This document shows positions 53,741 to 61,412 of a DNA stretch of 64,000 nucleotides, in pieces. Under the pieces are notes generated by a model that had not been told where the DNA came from, ran no database searches, and worked only from the letters and a program-made list of their open reading frames with translations. Position numbers and translations under genes: made by a program. The DNA is taken from positions 813,501 to 877,500 of the forward strand of contig NZ_FMIX01000004.1 in the NCBI RefSeq assembly GCF_900095845.1, read 5' to 3'. The DNA is from Streptococcus timonensis. GTDB taxonomy: Bacteria; Bacillota; Bacilli; Lactobacillales; Streptococcaceae. The first letter of the stretch is position 1. The number at the start of each line of letters is the position of its first letter.

Positions 53741-55045
53741 ATGAATGAAAAAGTATTTCGTGACCCTGTTCACAACTATATCCACGTTAATAATCAGGTT
53801 ATTTATGACCTGATCAATACAAAAGAATTTCAACGGCTTCGTCGAATCAAGCAGTTGGGTACATCCAGTTATACCTTTCATGGTGGAGAGCATAGTCGCT
53901 TTTCTCACTGTCTAGGAGTCTATGAAATTGCTAGGCAAATTACGGAAATTTTTGAGGAGAAATATCCTGATGAATGGGACTCTAGTGAATCTCTCTTAAC
54001 CATGACTGCAGCTCTTCTACATGACCTCGGACATGGTGCCTATTCGCATACTTTTGAAAATCTTTTTGATACCAATCATGAGGCTATCACACAAGATATC
54101 ATTCAAAGTCCTGACACAGAGATTCATCAGGTCTTGTTACAGGTAGCGCCTGACTTCCCTAAAAAGGTTGCTAGTGTCATTGACCACACCTATCCCAACA
54201 AACAAGTCGTTCAACTAATTTCTAGTCAGATTGATGCAGACCGTATGGACTATCTCCTTCGCGACTCCTACTTTACGGGTGCTTTCTACGGGCAATTTGA
54301 CCTGACTAGGATTCTCCGTGTTATTCGTCCAGTAAAAAATGGGATTGCCTTTCAACGGAATGGGATGCACGCTATCGAGGATTATGTCCTTAGTCGCTAT
54401 CAGATGTATATGCAGGTTTATTTCCACCCAGCCACACGCGCCATGGAAGTCCTTCTGCAAAATCTTTTGAAACGTGCTAAGGAGCTCTATCCTGAAAATA
54501 AGGACTTCTTTGCCCTTACATCCCCACATCTACTGCCATTTTTTGAGAAGAAGGTAACCTTATCTGACTATCTTGCACTTGATGACGGGGTTATGAATAC
54601 CTATTTCCAACTCTGGATGACTAGTACAGATAAAATTCTAGCCGACCTTTCCCAACGTTTTATCAATCGTAAGGTCTTTAAATCTATTACTTTTTCTGAG
54701 AACGACCAAGACAAACTTGAGATCATGCGGAATTTCGTAGAAGAAATTGGTTTTGACCCCAACTATTACACAGCCATTCATAAGAATTTTGACCTTCCTT
54801 ACGATATTTATCGACCAGAGTCTGAAAATCCTAGAACTCAAATCGAGATTGTCCAAAAGAATGGCGAGCTGGCTGAGCTTTCTAGCCTATCACCTATCGT
54901 CCAATCTCTTGCAGGAAGCCGTCATGGTGACAACCGTTTCTACTTCCCTAAAGAAATGCTTAAGCAAAACAGTATTTTCACAAATATCATTCAACAATTT
55001 TCACATTTAATTGAGAATGATCATTTTAATCCAGATAAGAAATAA
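53741..55045 (+). CDS. HD-domain phosphohydrolase (YdhJ/dGTPase-like)
   Basis: 434 aa from the ATG at 53741 (MNEKVFRDPVHNYI). Metal-binding HD pattern: His56 in RFSHCLGV, His94-Asp95 in LLHDLGHGAYSH, and Asp in QIDADRMDYLLRDS. The N-terminal KVFRDPVHNYI motif defines the dNTP-triphosphohydrolase-like group. It likely hydrolyses nucleotides, but substrate is unproven. It is followed 12 bases later by a HAD phosphatase. Confidence 0.88.
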   Translation: MNEKVFRDPVHNYIHVNNQVIYDLINTKEFQRLRRIKQLGTSSYTFHGGEHSRFSHCLGVYEIARQITEIFEEKYPDEWDSSESLLTMTAALLHDLGHGAYSHTFENLFDTNHEAITQDIIQSPDTEIHQVLLQVAPDFPKKVASVIDHTYPNKQVVQLISSQIDADRMDYLLRDSYFTGAFYGQFDLTRILRVIRPVKNGIAFQRNGMHAIEDYVLSRYQMYMQVYFHPATRAMEVLLQNLLKRAKELYPENKDFFALTSPHLLPFFEKKVTLSDYLALDDGVMNTYFQLWMTSTDKILADLSQRFINRKVFKSITFSENDQDKLEIMRNFVEEIGFDPNYYTAIHKNFDLPYDIYRPESENPRTQIEIVQKNGELAELSSLSPIVQSLAGSRHGDNRFYFPKEMLKQNSIFTNIIQQFSHLIENDHFNPDKK

Positions 55046-55057
55046 CAGAGGAAATTT

Positions 55058-55864
55058 ATGAGTATAAAACTAATCGCCGTCGATATTGATGGTACCCTAG
55101 TTAATAGTAAAAAAGAAATTACTCCAGAAGTTTTTGCAGCTATCCAAGATGCCAAAATAGCTGGAGTCAAGGTTGTCATTGCAACAGGACGCCCCATCGC
55201 AGGTGTTGCCAAACTCCTTGATGAATTGCAGTTGAGAGATGAAGGTGACTATGTTGTGACCTTCAACGGTGCCCTTGTCCAAGAAACCGCTAATGGTCAT
55301 GAGATTATCAGTGAATCCTTGACTTACGAGGACTATCTGGATATGGAATTTCTCAGCCGTAAACTGGGAGTCCATATGCATGCTATTACCAAGGACGGCA
55401 TCTACACTGCCAATCGCAATATCGGAAAATACACCGTACACGAATCAACCCTCGTCAGCATGCCAATTTTTTACCGTACACCTGAAGAGATGGCTGATAA
55501 AGAAATCGTCAAATGTATGTTTATCGACGAACCTGAGATTCTCGATGCTGCTATTGAAAAGATTCCAGCAGATTTTTACGAGCGATACTCTATCAACAAA
55601 TCTGCTTCATTTTACCTAGAACTCCTTAAAAAGGATGTAGACAAGGGATCTGCTATCACTCACCTAGCTGAGAAACTTGGACTAAGTAAGGATGAAACTA
55701 TGGCGATCGGGGATGAAGAAAATGACCGTGCCATGCTAGCAGTCGTTGGTAATCCCGTTGTTATGGAAAACGGAAACCCAGAACTCAAAAAAATCGCCAA
55801 ATACATCACCAAGTCTAACGACGAATCTGGTGTCGCCCACGCCATTCGTACTTGGGTCTTGTAA
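55058..55864 (+). CDS. Cof-type HAD hydrolase (YidA-like sugar phosphatase)
   Basis: 268 aa. Catalytic aspartates in DIDGTL (Asp9, Asp11), ATGRP motif and C-terminal GDEENDRAML; a type IIB cap lies between. YidA-like enzymes dephosphorylate sugar phosphates and FMN-like compounds. Preceded by AGAGGAAA. Cotranscribed with the HD gene by spacing. Confidence 0.92.
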   Translation: MSIKLIAVDIDGTLVNSKKEITPEVFAAIQDAKIAGVKVVIATGRPIAGVAKLLDELQLRDEGDYVVTFNGALVQETANGHEIISESLTYEDYLDMEFLSRKLGVHMHAITKDGIYTANRNIGKYTVHESTLVSMPIFYRTPEEMADKEIVKCMFIDEPEILDAAIEKIPADFYERYSINKSASFYLELLKKDVDKGSAITHLAEKLGLSKDETMAIGDEENDRAMLAVVGNPVVMENGNPELKKIAKYITKSNDESGVAHAIRTWVL

Positions 55865-55906
55865 AACTATCATTTTTCAATAATAATTGATTAGCAATAA
55901 CATCCA

Positions 55907-56905
55907 ATGAATTTTTTTAGCAAACTATTTAATTTAAAACAAAATAATCATAATAGAGATACAAATTCTGATTGTAACAATTTTTACCTAAACAAATTAG
56001 AGTGCGGACTTACTCCTGGGCAACTCATACTCATAGATTGGACTCAAAAAACAGGGAGAAATTATAATTTCCCAAGATATTTTAAATACTCTCTTCAAAT
56101 TGCCCCTGAATCTACACACAATCAATTATACAAATTAGGATACTTCACAAAAAATAAGACTTTATCATATCTTAAAGTAGTAGAATTAAAAACTATATTA
56201 TCTAAACATAATTTACCTACTTCTGGAAAAAAAGCAGAATTAATTACAAGAATAATTAATAATATTAACGTTGACAATTTAGATATTCCGTTCGAATTTA
56301 AACTAACAAAAGAAGCACAAAATCTTATTATCGAATATAATGACTATATCAAAGCATACTATGATAAAGACATAACTATGGAAGATTATTGTAAAGAAAA
56401 AAACAATATCTCTTTTAAAGCGACTTTTGGTGATGTAAAATGGAGTCTCTTAAATAAACAAGCTCATAGGAATACTATATCAGGAGATTTTGGATGCTTA
56501 TCTAACACACGAGATGCTCAGGGAAGACATTTGGAACAAGAAGGTAATATTAAACATTCTTTAATATATTACATAGAATCTTTGATAATTAAAGTTTCAG
56601 GACTAGAAAACAATTTTTCAGCCATTGATTATCCAGTATATTATCCCGATTCGATATCTGACTACTCACTAAAACATATTCAAACATTAATAGAATCATT
56701 ATCTGATGACGATTATGATTTTGCTTTTGATGAGGCATTATTTCGCTTCTCAATTTTGAATGCAAATCATTTTTTATCTAAGGAAGATATTGACTATTTA
56801 AGATTTAATTTACCATGTTCCACTGCTGAAGAAATAAATAATTACTTAAAGAAATATGAATGTTATAATCCTTTAAATAATTTAGAACTTGACGATTTTG
56901 AATAA
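55907..56905 (+). CDS. SAP-domain protein of unknown function
   Basis: 332 aa, visibly more A/T-rich than its neighbours. A SAP motif (about 93-130) has the pattern VVELKTILSKHNLPTSGKK...LITRI, a DNA-binding helix-turn-helix. The C-terminal half (about 170-330) resembles the helical region of Firmicute SAP proteins: WSLLNKQA, GDFGCLSNTRD and EGNIKHSLIYYIESL. No ribosome binding site is evident. It sits between the HAD gene and tRNA-Arg, a common place for acquired DNA. I would not assign a function. Confidence 0.65.
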   Translation: MNFFSKLFNLKQNNHNRDTNSDCNNFYLNKLECGLTPGQLILIDWTQKTGRNYNFPRYFKYSLQIAPESTHNQLYKLGYFTKNKTLSYLKVVELKTILSKHNLPTSGKKAELITRIINNINVDNLDIPFEFKLTKEAQNLIIEYNDYIKAYYDKDITMEDYCKEKNNISFKATFGDVKWSLLNKQAHRNTISGDFGCLSNTRDAQGRHLEQEGNIKHSLIYYIESLIIKVSGLENNFSAIDYPVYYPDSISDYSLKHIQTLIESLSDDDYDFAFDEALFRFSILNANHFLSKEDIDYLRFNLPCSTAEEINNYLKKYECYNPLNNLELDDFE

Positions 56906-56980
56906 ATTGATTATACAAACATTTATATACTCGATATAGTCTCAATTTTCTCAGCAAATTGCCTAAATTTTTCAATAATA

Positions 56981-57028
56981 AAACGCATAATATTATGGAG
57001 ATAAATCCCCTATATTATGCGTTCTTTT
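56981..57028. terminator. Bidirectional terminator-like hairpin
   Basis: AACGCATAATAT and ATATTATGCGTT form a 12-bp stem with an approximately 20-base loop. It can end both the SAP gene (plus) and the tRNA-Arg transcript (minus). Confidence 0.7.
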
Positions 57029-57071
57029 AATTTCAAAGAATTTTTGACCAACCTCTTTGATGTCTAATTAA

Positions 57072-57143
57072 TGCCCCCTGCAGGAATCGAACCTGCAACT
57101 ACTCCTTAGGAGGGAGTTGTTATATCCATTGAACTAAGGGAGC
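57072..57143 (-). tRNA. tRNA-Arg (anticodon CCU)
   Basis: 72 nt on the minus strand: acceptor GCTCCCT with AGGGGGC (one G-U pair), D loop with AGTTCAATGGAT, anticodon stem ACTCC/GGAGT with loop CTCCTAA (anticodon CCU), T arm with GGTTCGATTCC. It reads AGG codons. The 3' CCA is not encoded. It lies 42 bases downstream of the rplS stop, after a terminator. Confidence 0.95.
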
Positions 57144-57147
57144 TAGA

Positions 57148-57179
57148 GAAAAACTCTGCCTTGCAGCAGAGTTTTTTTA
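57148..57179 (-). terminator. Terminator after rplS
   Basis: Stem AAAACTCTGC/GCAGAGTTTT with T-runs both ways, between rplS and tRNA-Arg. Confidence 0.85.
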
Positions 57180-57184
57180 TCGAA

Positions 57185-57532
57185 TTAACGACGGATTTCT
57201 TTGATACGAGCTGCCTTACCTTGAAGTGCACGCAAGTAGTACAATTTCGCACGACGTACTTTACCGTAACGAACAACTTCGATCTTTTCAACACGTGGAG
57301 TGTGGATTGGGAAGATACGTTCAACACCTACACCGTTAGAGATTTTACGAACTGTGTAGTTTTCTGAGATGCCAGCACCTTTACGTGCAATAACAACACC
57401 TTCAAAGATCTGAATACGTTCACGGTTTCCTTCGACAACTTTCGCGTGTACACGAACAGTGTCACCAGGACGGAATGAAGGGATATCTGTACGAAGTTGA
57501 CCTTCAGTCAAGCTTTGGATTAATGGATTCAT
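57185..57532 (-). CDS. rplS: 50S ribosomal protein L19
   Basis: 115 aa, full length. It begins [20 protein letters not shown] and has the [19 protein letters not shown] beta-barrel core. It sits at the 30S-50S interface. Expressed alone from a structured leader, ended by the hairpin at 57148-57179. Confidence 0.98.
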
Positions 57533-57554
57533 TTTATTCTCCTATCTTTGTCAA

Positions 57555-57625
57555 TCTTGAGGAATCTTCCTCAGCGGATAAACTGTATTTTTGTGTGTCC
57601 ATTACACACAAGATACAGTTTACCA
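57555..57625 (-). ncRNA. L19 ribosomal leader RNA (cis-regulatory)
   Basis: Minus-strand leader with a long stem AAACTGTAT..GTGTGT/ACACAC..ATACAGTTT (57580-57621) followed by CTGAGGAA/TTCCTCAG (57557-57574), just before the rplS ribosome binding site. This two-hairpin plan fits the Firmicute L19 leader class. Class assignment by position and shape. Confidence 0.65.
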
Positions 57626-57650
57626 AATTTCCACAAAAAAGTAAAGAAAT

Positions 57651-57980
57651 TTATAGCAGAATTCCTAAAAAAATCGCTGCTAAACCTCCTAAGTAAGTTA
57701 AGAGAAAATAGCTGTAAAATACCTTCTTGTCACTAAGCAGTCTCTGTAGCTCATCATTCAAAGTTGAAAAAGTCGTTAAACCTCCACAAAATCCTGTAGC
57801 TAGGATGGTATAGACTTCCTTAGACTCCACATGATTATAGAGTAAACCAATCAAAAAACAACCTAGAAGATTGGCTATGAGTGTTCCTAGTGGCATTATG
57901 AAATCTTTATTATAACGAGAAAAGAAATAACGAACTAGGGCACCAAGCCCACAAGCAATTGTAAGAAAGATGATTACCAT
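57651..57980 (-). CDS. crcB: Fluoride channel CrcB/Fluc (second subunit)
   Basis: 109 aa from the ATG at 57980, four transmembrane helices with the signature GFCGGLTTFST. Two different small subunits form the antiparallel dual-topology channel that expels fluoride. It overlaps the upstream crcB by 7 bases. Confidence 0.93.
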   Translation of the reverse strand: MVIIFLTIACGLGALVRYFFSRYNKDFIMPLGTLIANLLGCFLIGLLYNHVESKEVYTILATGFCGGLTTFSTLNDELQRLLSDKKVFYSYFLLTYLGGLAAIFLGILL

Positions 57981-58348
57981 TTTTTCCTCCCACAATAATA
58001 AGCCAATAAAAGCCCTCCACCAATGCTCAAAACTAGGTAGATTACCAAGCTCAAATAACGGCCAGTATCAAGCAATTTCACAGCATCTAACATGAGACTA
58101 GAAAAGGTTGTTAAACCACCACAAAAGCCCGTACCAAGTGCTAGAATAAGGCCTTTACTTGTTCCTTTATGAACTAGATAGCCCTTAACCAAGTATACTA
58201 AGCAAATTATACCTAGATAGTTGACAAGGAGAGTTCCCCATGGGAAGTCTGGACTGGCTGGCAAACTAGTGGAAAAAAGATAGCGGACAAGGCCACCTAC
58301 CACAGCAGCTAGAAAAATCCCTAACGTATTGAACTGTTCTTTATTCAT
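57974..58348 (-). CDS. crcB: Fluoride channel CrcB/Fluc (first subunit)
   Basis: 124 aa, four membrane helices and GFCGGLTTFSS. Adjacent to the second crcB; many Firmicutes encode such pairs as heterodimer partners. No fluoride riboswitch is recognisable upstream, where the chorismate mutase gene lies with a 4-base overlap. Confidence 0.93.
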   Translation of the reverse strand: MNKEQFNTLGIFLAAVVGGLVRYLFSTSLPASPDFPWGTLLVNYLGIICLVYLVKGYLVHKGTSKGLILALGTGFCGGLTTFSSLMLDAVKLLDTGRYLSLVIYLVLSIGGGLLLAYYCGRKKW

Positions 58349-58611
58349 TTAATGTTTTTATCCTGATAATGACGAGAATGTTTTAAAATGTCAGAAAAAG
58401 TCGATACTATACTCTCTTGATACTGGTCATTTTTTATAAGACTTCTTACTTTTTCAAAAATAGCTTCCTCTCTCTTGCTATCAAAGACTGGCTTGCCAGA
58501 AGTTTTTTTAAAAGCTACTACTTGCTCAACTAAGGCCATACGTTTTTCTAAAAGACTAACCAATTCTTGATCAACCTGATCAATTTGTTTGCGAATAAGC
58601 TCTAAATCCAT
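58345..58611 (-). CDS. Chorismate mutase (AroQ class)
   Basis: 88 aa, single all-helical AroQ domain: IRKQIDQVDQELVSLLEKRM, with conserved arginines and KKTSG, DSKREEAI. It turns chorismate into prephenate for phenylalanine and tyrosine. Stand-alone monofunctional form. Confidence 0.9.
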   Translation of the reverse strand: MDLELIRKQIDQVDQELVSLLEKRMALVEQVVAFKKTSGKPVFDSKREEAIFEKVRSLIKNDQYQESIVSTFSDILKHSRHYQDKNIK

Positions 58612-58639
58612 CTCATCTCCTTACCCATGGACTATCTAT

Positions 58640-58674
58640 CAAAAAACTGTGCTACCTCATTTGATTAGCACAGT
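58640..58674 (-). terminator. Terminator after flavodoxin
   Basis: Minus-strand stem ACTGTGCT/AGCACAGT followed by a T-run, between flavodoxin and chorismate mutase. Confidence 0.8.
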
Positions 58675-58681
58675 CAGATTT

Positions 58682-59125
58682 TTATCCTACTTTTGCAGCT
58701 AATTCTTCTGCAAATTGCTCCAAGCGTTCAATGTCTTCTTCCTCGGCAGAAAGATCAACTTTAACACATTCTGAACCTTTCTCTGCTCCAGTCGAAGCAA
58801 ATACACGGTCAAAATCATCTACAGCCTTACAGAATTCGTCATAGAAAGTATCACCCGAACCAACTACTCCGTAGATTTTTCCATTCAAGTTGAGGTCAGC
58901 TAGATCTTCGTAGAAGTCCATCATCTCATCTGGAAGCTCACCATCACCGTATGTGTAGGTTGCAACGATTGCAAGATCTGCTTCTAAAAAGTCAGAAGCA
59001 TCAACAGTTGTACACTCATCAACATCGACATCTAAACCTAATTCTCGTAATTTATCTGCTACAATATCAGCGATTTCTTCAGTATTTCCTGTCATACTGG
59101 CAAATACAATTTTTGCTAATGCCAT
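58682..59125 (-). CDS. Flavodoxin
   Basis: 147 aa, short-chain-type flavodoxin. FMN-phosphate loop SMTGNTEEIAD near residue 10, then TYTYGDGELPD and VGSGDTFYDEF loops around the isoalloxazine ring. Acidic protein, an electron carrier in the cytoplasm. Monocistronic. Confidence 0.94.
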   Translation of the reverse strand: MALAKIVFASMTGNTEEIADIVADKLRELGLDVDVDECTTVDASDFLEADLAIVATYTYGDGELPDEMMDFYEDLADLNLNGKIYGVVGSGDTFYDEFCKAVDDFDRVFASTGAEKGSECVKVDLSAEEEDIERLEQFAEELAAKVG

Positions 59126-59228
59126 AAGGTCCTCCTCAATTTATCTTCCTCCATTATATCACAGATTTTTCATTTTAAAAATAAAAACTCTTGTGCTACA
59201 ATGATATGAGAAAGAATTGAGGTTATTT

Positions 59229-60167
59229 ATGGAAATTTGCCATCAAATTTTAGAACAAATTAAAAAATACGACACAATTATTATTCACCGTCACATGAGA
59301 GCAGATCCCGATGCCTTGGGAAGTCAAGTTGGTCTTAAAGAACTGCTCCAGTATAATTTTCCTGATAAAAAGATTAAAGTTGTTGGCTATGATTTACCTA
59401 CACTAACATGGTTAGCCAAAATGGATGAGGTAGAGGATCATGAATTTGAAGGAGCGCTTGCTATTATTTGTGATACAGCCAATACTGCTCGAATCGATGA
59501 TAAACGTTATCTTAATGCTGAGACAATTATCAAGATTGACCACCATCCAAACGATGAAGAATATGGAGATCTGGTTTGGGTAGATACGACTTCTAGTAGT
59601 GCCAGTGAAATGGTAGCTATCTTTGCAGAGGAAACCAACCTTAAATTATCTGACCAGGCCGCTTACCTCTTGTCTGCTGGAATCATTGGTGATACTGGTC
59701 GCTTCCTCTATCCTTCAACTTCTGCTCGTACCCTTCGTATAGCGAGTCAACTGAGGGAGTATGATTTTGATTATGCTAAACTTACACGTCATATGGATAC
59801 AATCAGCTATAAAATCGCCAGACTTCAAGGTTATATCTATGATCATCTGGAAGTGGATGAAAATGGAGCTGCCCGTATCCTACTAACTCATGAAATTCTC
59901 CAGCATTATCAGATAACAGATGCTGAGACAGCTGCTATTGTTGGTGCACCAGGCCGCATAGAAGACGTCAGTCTATGGGGAATCTTTGTAGAACAAGCTG
60001 ATGGACATTATCGTGTTCGTCTACGCAGTAAATCAGTCCCTATCAATCAAGTAGCCAAAGAACATGACGGCGGGGGGCATCCACTAGCTAGCGGTGCTAA
60101 TTCCTACAGCTTAGAAGAAAATGAAGTCATCTATCAGAAGTTAAAAAACTTATTGAAAAATAAATAA
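59229..60167 (+). CDS. pde2: DHH/DHHA1 phosphodiesterase (Pde2, c-di-AMP pathway)
   Basis: 312 aa from the ATG at 59229, behind GAGG; the frame four codons longer is less likely. DHH domain with HRHMRADPDALGS, CDTAN, and DHH at 104-106; DHHA1 domain with GGGHPLASG near the C-terminus. Pneumococcal Pde2, its likely orthologue, degrades pApA to AMP; nano-RNase activity is related. The same rpmE2/flavodoxin neighbourhood is seen in pneumococcus. Confidence 0.92.
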   Translation: MEICHQILEQIKKYDTIIIHRHMRADPDALGSQVGLKELLQYNFPDKKIKVVGYDLPTLTWLAKMDEVEDHEFEGALAIICDTANTARIDDKRYLNAETIIKIDHHPNDEEYGDLVWVDTTSSSASEMVAIFAEETNLKLSDQAAYLLSAGIIGDTGRFLYPSTSARTLRIASQLREYDFDYAKLTRHMDTISYKIARLQGYIYDHLEVDENGAARILLTHEILQHYQITDAETAAIVGAPGRIEDVSLWGIFVEQADGHYRVRLRSKSVPINQVAKEHDGGGHPLASGANSYSLEENEVIYQKLKNLLKNK

Positions 60168-60259
60168 AAGACTTGCCAAAATAGTCATAATCTGATAGAC
60201 TATTAAGGTAACAATCTATGGCTCGCAAAGAGACCATGGCAGAAAGGAAATATTGCAAA

Positions 60260-60502
60260 ATGAAAAAAGATATCCATCCAGAATATCGCCCAGTTGTCTT
60301 CATGGACACAACTACTGGTTACCAATTCCTTAGCGGTTCAACTAAGCGCACTAACGAAACTGTTGAGTTCGAAGGTGAAACTTACCCATTGATCCGTGTG
60401 GAAATTTCATCAGACTCACACCCATTCTACACTGGACGTCAAAAGTTCACTCAAGCAGATGGACGCGTGGATCGTTTCAACAAAAAATACGGTCTCAAAT
60501 AA
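60260..60502 (+). CDS. rpmE2: 50S ribosomal protein L31 type B
   Basis: 80 aa from the ATG at 60260 ([14 protein letters not shown]). No CxxC zinc pair, so this is the zinc-independent type B. The longer frame upstream would extend into the preceding terminator-free leader and is not family-like. Last chromosomal gene before the prophage. Confidence 0.97.
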   Translation: MKKDIHPEYRPVVFMDTTTGYQFLSGSTKRTNETVEFEGETYPLIRVEISSDSHPFYTGRQKFTQADGRVDRFNKKYGLK

Positions 60503-60506
60503 GAAT

Positions 60507-60537
60507 AAAAAAGAACAGCTTCGACTGTTCTTTTTTG
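60507..60537 (+). terminator. Terminator after rpmE2
   Basis: Stem AAGAACAG/CTGTTCTT with CTTCGA loop and T-run. Confidence 0.9.
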
Positions 60538-60625
60538 TTTCTTCGAATTAGGAATCAACTACCACTGCTATTCAACTATAAGTGACTATCAGCATAGCAT
60601 AGCATTCCCAGTCCCCCTCTCAACT

Positions 60626-60675
60626 AAAAAAAACCTGTCACACAAGCTTAAATGCTTGATACAACAGGCTTTTTG
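60626..60675 (-). terminator. Minus-strand terminator at the prophage boundary
   Basis: On the minus strand GCCTGT/ACAGG enclose an inner CAAGC/GCTTG hairpin, followed by TTTTTTT. It follows the 3' remnant, as for a chromosomal gene end. Confidence 0.8.
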
Positions 60676-60683
60676 TAAAGTTA

Positions 60684-60743
60684 TTATTTAACTGCTTCTT
60701 TAAGAGCCAACAACATTTCATAAGTATATAATAGAAAGAAACC
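60684..60743 (-). pseudogene. 3' remnant of a chromosomal gene at the prophage junction
   Basis: Minus-strand reading GFFLLYTYEMLLALKEAVK then TAA, with an in-frame stop immediately upstream, so no start or body exists. It is followed by its own terminator. The likely core is the last dozen residues (EMLLALKEAVK), left where phage DNA joined the 3' end of a gene. I could not name the parent gene. Confidence 0.55.
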
Positions 60744-60864
60744 TTATAAAATAAGCATAAATAAGAAATGAACTACATATAATTTTTACCATAAAAATAT
60801 AAAAGTTTTAACCTTTTGCCCCCTTTTTGCCCCTTATTTTTTTCAAAAAACTTTATAAAAACTC

Positions 60865-60893
60865 TTGACTTTCTACAACTTTAGTTGTATAAT
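60865..60893 (+). promoter_or_regulatory. Promoter with palindromic operator-like site
   Basis: TTGACT (60865-60870) and TATAAT (60888-60893), 17-base spacer. The spacer holds a perfect dyad TACAACTTTAGTTGTA (60874-60889) that runs into the -10, the place where a phage-type repressor would block polymerase. Confidence 0.8.
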
Positions 60894-60951
60894 AGATACA
60901 TAAGGTTAAGGAGGAAACCTTAGACAAGGAAACTAGTAGAAAGGAAACAAA

Positions 60952-61056
60952 ATGTTTAAGTTCACAAAGAAGCCACTCAAAGTGAAAACAAATAAGATAG
61001 TAGTCAAAATAAACTTATTTATAATCAGCTTTGAATGGCACATCGAAATTGGATAG
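60952..61056 (+). CDS. Small basic protein, prophage mini-operon gene 1
   Basis: 34 aa (MFKFTKKPLKVKTNK... ending WHIEIG), preceded by AGAAAGGAA at 8 bases. The N-terminal half is strongly basic; the second half is beta-like and hydrophobic. Unknown. Its stop codon TAG is inside the left arm of a perfect hairpin (61051-61072). Candidate protein only; it may also be a leader peptide. Confidence 0.5.
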   Translation: MFKFTKKPLKVKTNKIVVKINLFIISFEWHIEIG

Positions 61057-61086
61057 TGAGAAATCACTATCCACCCCTTGGGGGGT
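61051..61086 (+). promoter_or_regulatory. Two adjoining hairpins between genes 1 and 2
   Basis: GGATAGTGA (61051-61059), loop GAAA, TCACTATCC (61064-61072): nine perfect pairs closed by a GNRA tetraloop. Immediately next, ACCCC (61073-61077) can pair with GGGGT (61082-61086). There is no T-run, so it is not a simple terminator; it may be an RNA-stability or translation-control element. Confidence 0.65.
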
Positions 61087-61112
61087 GTACTTAAATTATA
61101 ACAGGAAAAACA

Positions 61113-61217
61113 ATGAAAGTAAATCTTAAAATTAGAAAAACTACCAACCGTGAAAAAGTTGAATTTATTATTGGACTTCTTTTACTCCTATTCGCTATTT
61201 GGTATTTTATGAGGTAA
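61113..61217 (+). CDS. Small single-span membrane peptide, mini-operon gene 2
   Basis: 34 aa. A basic N-terminus (KVNLKIRKTTNREK) followed by one hydrophobic helix (EFIIGLLLLLFAIWYF) and MR at the end. The shape is like small phage or toxin-antitoxin membrane peptides. AGGAAAAA precedes the ATG. It ends 3 bases before gene 3. Confidence 0.55.
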   Translation: MKVNLKIRKTTNREKVEFIIGLLLLLFAIWYFMR

Positions 61218-61220
61218 TAT

Positions 61221-61412
61221 ATGTCAGTTGATATTGAAGCTATCCGCTGGCTTTTAGAAAACGCCACAGCCTATGCTATCAGCAAAAACTGTGGCGTATC
61301 TACCCAAGCCGTGGATAAATATAAAAATGGTGTATCAGATATAATGAATATGCGATTAAAGCATGCTATCAATATGACTGATTACGCCCATAAATTAAAA
61401 GACAAGCAGTGA
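61221..61412 (+). CDS. Small helix-turn-helix-like protein, mini-operon gene 3
   Basis: 63 aa. The pattern AYAISKNCGVSTQAVDKYKNG is a Cro/C1-type helix-turn-helix recognition pair, compacted into a very short protein. GAGG overlaps the end of gene 2, giving coupled translation. It could bind the promoter dyad at 60874-60889 or be a phage regulatory factor. No homologue named. Confidence 0.65.
   Translation: MSVDIEAIRWLLENATAYAISKNCGVSTQAVDKYKNGVSDIMNMRLKHAINMTDYAHKLKDKQ

Larger units (their letters stand above)
60538..60864. other. Gap between rpmE2 and prophage mini-operon
   Basis: Contains a short tandem AGCAT triplet (about 60592-60605), a minus-strand terminator (60626-60675), a 3' gene remnant (60684-60743) and then A/T-rich, phage-like sequence. 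No complete gene is seen. Confidence 0.6.

Noticed and set aside
57072-57143. tRNA-Arg as the attachment site of the prophage
   Set aside because: The phage-like DNA begins about 3.6 kb away, after rpmE2, and core genes lie between; the remnant at 60684-60743 is a better junction.
57541-57650. Fluoride riboswitch for the crcB genes
   Set aside because: This leader is downstream of both crcB genes on the minus strand and precedes rplS; its hairpins fit an L19 leader instead.
60592-60605. AGCAT triplet as a possible CRISPR or iteron repeat
   Set aside because: Only three five-base units without spacers; no CRISPR array or iteron set is present in the window.
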